Under the pieces are notes generated by a model that ran no database searches, was not told the DNA's origin, and saw only the letters and a program-made list of their open reading frames with translations. A stretch of 14,867 bases of DNA from Deltaproteobacteria bacterium (GTDB taxonomy: Bacteria; Desulfobacterota_B; Binatia; UBA9968). This document shows, piece after piece, positions 14,688 to 14,867 of the stretch (the first letter of the stretch is position 1; every line of letters starts with the position of its first letter). Made by a program: the position numbers and the translations under genes. The stretch lies in NCBI GenBank assembly GCA_016193385.1, contig JACPSF010000300.1:1-14867 (forward strand). The letters are read 5' to 3'.

Positions 14688-14867
14688 ATGGGAAAAGAGA
14701 AACAATATCAAGAGATCGATCCGGTGCGATACGAGATGTTTTTGCACCGGCTGTGGGCCATCGGCGAGGAGGGGCGCATGACCCTTCAGCGGGTGACCGC
14801 CTCGCCCATCGTCTCCCAGGGAGGGGAGTGCATGAGCTCCTTTTACGACTCTGGGGGCACTATGGTG
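14688..14867 (+). CDS. Second hyuB-like gene, N-terminal fragment (cut by right edge)
   Basis: An open frame of 60 codons from ATG 14688 to the window end. It begins MGKEKQYQEIDPVRYE and is then identical to the HyuB at 9400 up to GGTMV. Codons 14-60 are identical in DNA, while the first eight codons and everything upstream differ. The gene starts 37 bp after the TRAP permease stop; a GAAGG lies about 12 bases before the ATG, rather far. It is either the start of a genuine paralogue whose 5' end was duplicated or converted, or an end produced by the assembly graph. Function beyond HyuB-family membership cannot be given. Confidence 0.65.
   Translation, partial: MGKEKQYQEIDPVRYEMFLHRLWAIGEEGRMTLQRVTASPIVSQGGECMSSFYDSGGTMV
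14727..14867 (+). repeat. 141-bp exact repeat, copy 2 (window end)
   Basis: Identical to 9418-9558, in the same orientation, 5309 bp downstream. It stops at the last base of the window, so its true extent to the right is unknown. Confidence 0.95.

Noticed and set aside
9418..14867. The 141-bp direct repeats as ends of a mobile element or circular molecule
   Set aside because: No transposase, integrase or terminal inverted repeats are present, the repeat is plain hyuB coding sequence, and bases upstream of the two copies differ, so an assembly branch or gene duplication explains it better.

Overview
The window looks like a metagenome-type contig from an uncultured, GC-rich, Gram-negative bacterium. 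All three solute-binding proteins have signal peptides without a lipobox cysteine, which suits free periplasmic receptors. The gene content (NMT1-type ABC receptors, a TAXI-TRAP transporter, HyuA/HyuB-family proteins, a class III CoA-transferase, a luciferase-like oxidoreductase and a metal-dependent amidohydrolase) is typical of heterotrophic soil and sediment bacteria that scavenge and degrade small organic acids, ketones or aromatics. The sequence alone does not fix the taxon: Binatota, Methylomirabilota/Rokubacteria and Proteobacteria are all possible. No rRNA, tRNA, CRISPR array, insertion sequence or phage gene was seen.

The layout is divergent around about 3664-3831. Leftward runs a catabolic set: CoA-transferase (2476-3663), luciferase-like oxidoreductase (1440-2441), amidohydrolase (330-1343), and at the left edge the first 35 codons of an MFS transporter (107 to 1). 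Rightward, from a good sigma70-like promoter at 3763-3790, runs one long probable operon: ABC solute-binding protein 1 (3832-4857), HyuA-family ATPase subunit (4870-6816), ABC solute-binding protein 2 (6835-7860), ABC ATPase (7894-8682), a broken ABC permease (8679-9379), a HyuB subunit fused to an acetone-carboxylase-gamma-like zinc domain (9400-11629), a TAXI TRAP receptor (11648-12667), a fused TRAP permease (12671-14650), and the first 60 codons of a second hyuB-like gene (14688 to the right edge).

The central inference is that HyuA plus the HyuB-zinc-domain fusion form an ATP-dependent carboxylase of the acetone/acetophenone carboxylase type, rather than a hydantoinase or oxoprolinase. 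Substrate would be supplied by an ABC and a TRAP importer encoded in the same transcript. The divergent CoA-transferase and oxidoreductase could act downstream. The substrate is unknown.

Several oddities need care. The permease has lost the segment carrying the EAA coupling loop, and the loss shifts the frame. hyuB is frameshifted by a perfect 7-bp tandem duplication (TATGGTG twice, 9552-9565). HyuA seems to lack about 70-90 residues before its C-terminal motif. The last 141 bases of the window are an exact copy of 9418-9558, and the internal copy ends at the base where the extra 7-bp unit begins. That coincidence, and 141 being a standard largest k-mer of a common metagenome assembler, make an assembly artefact a serious alternative to real gene damage or duplication.
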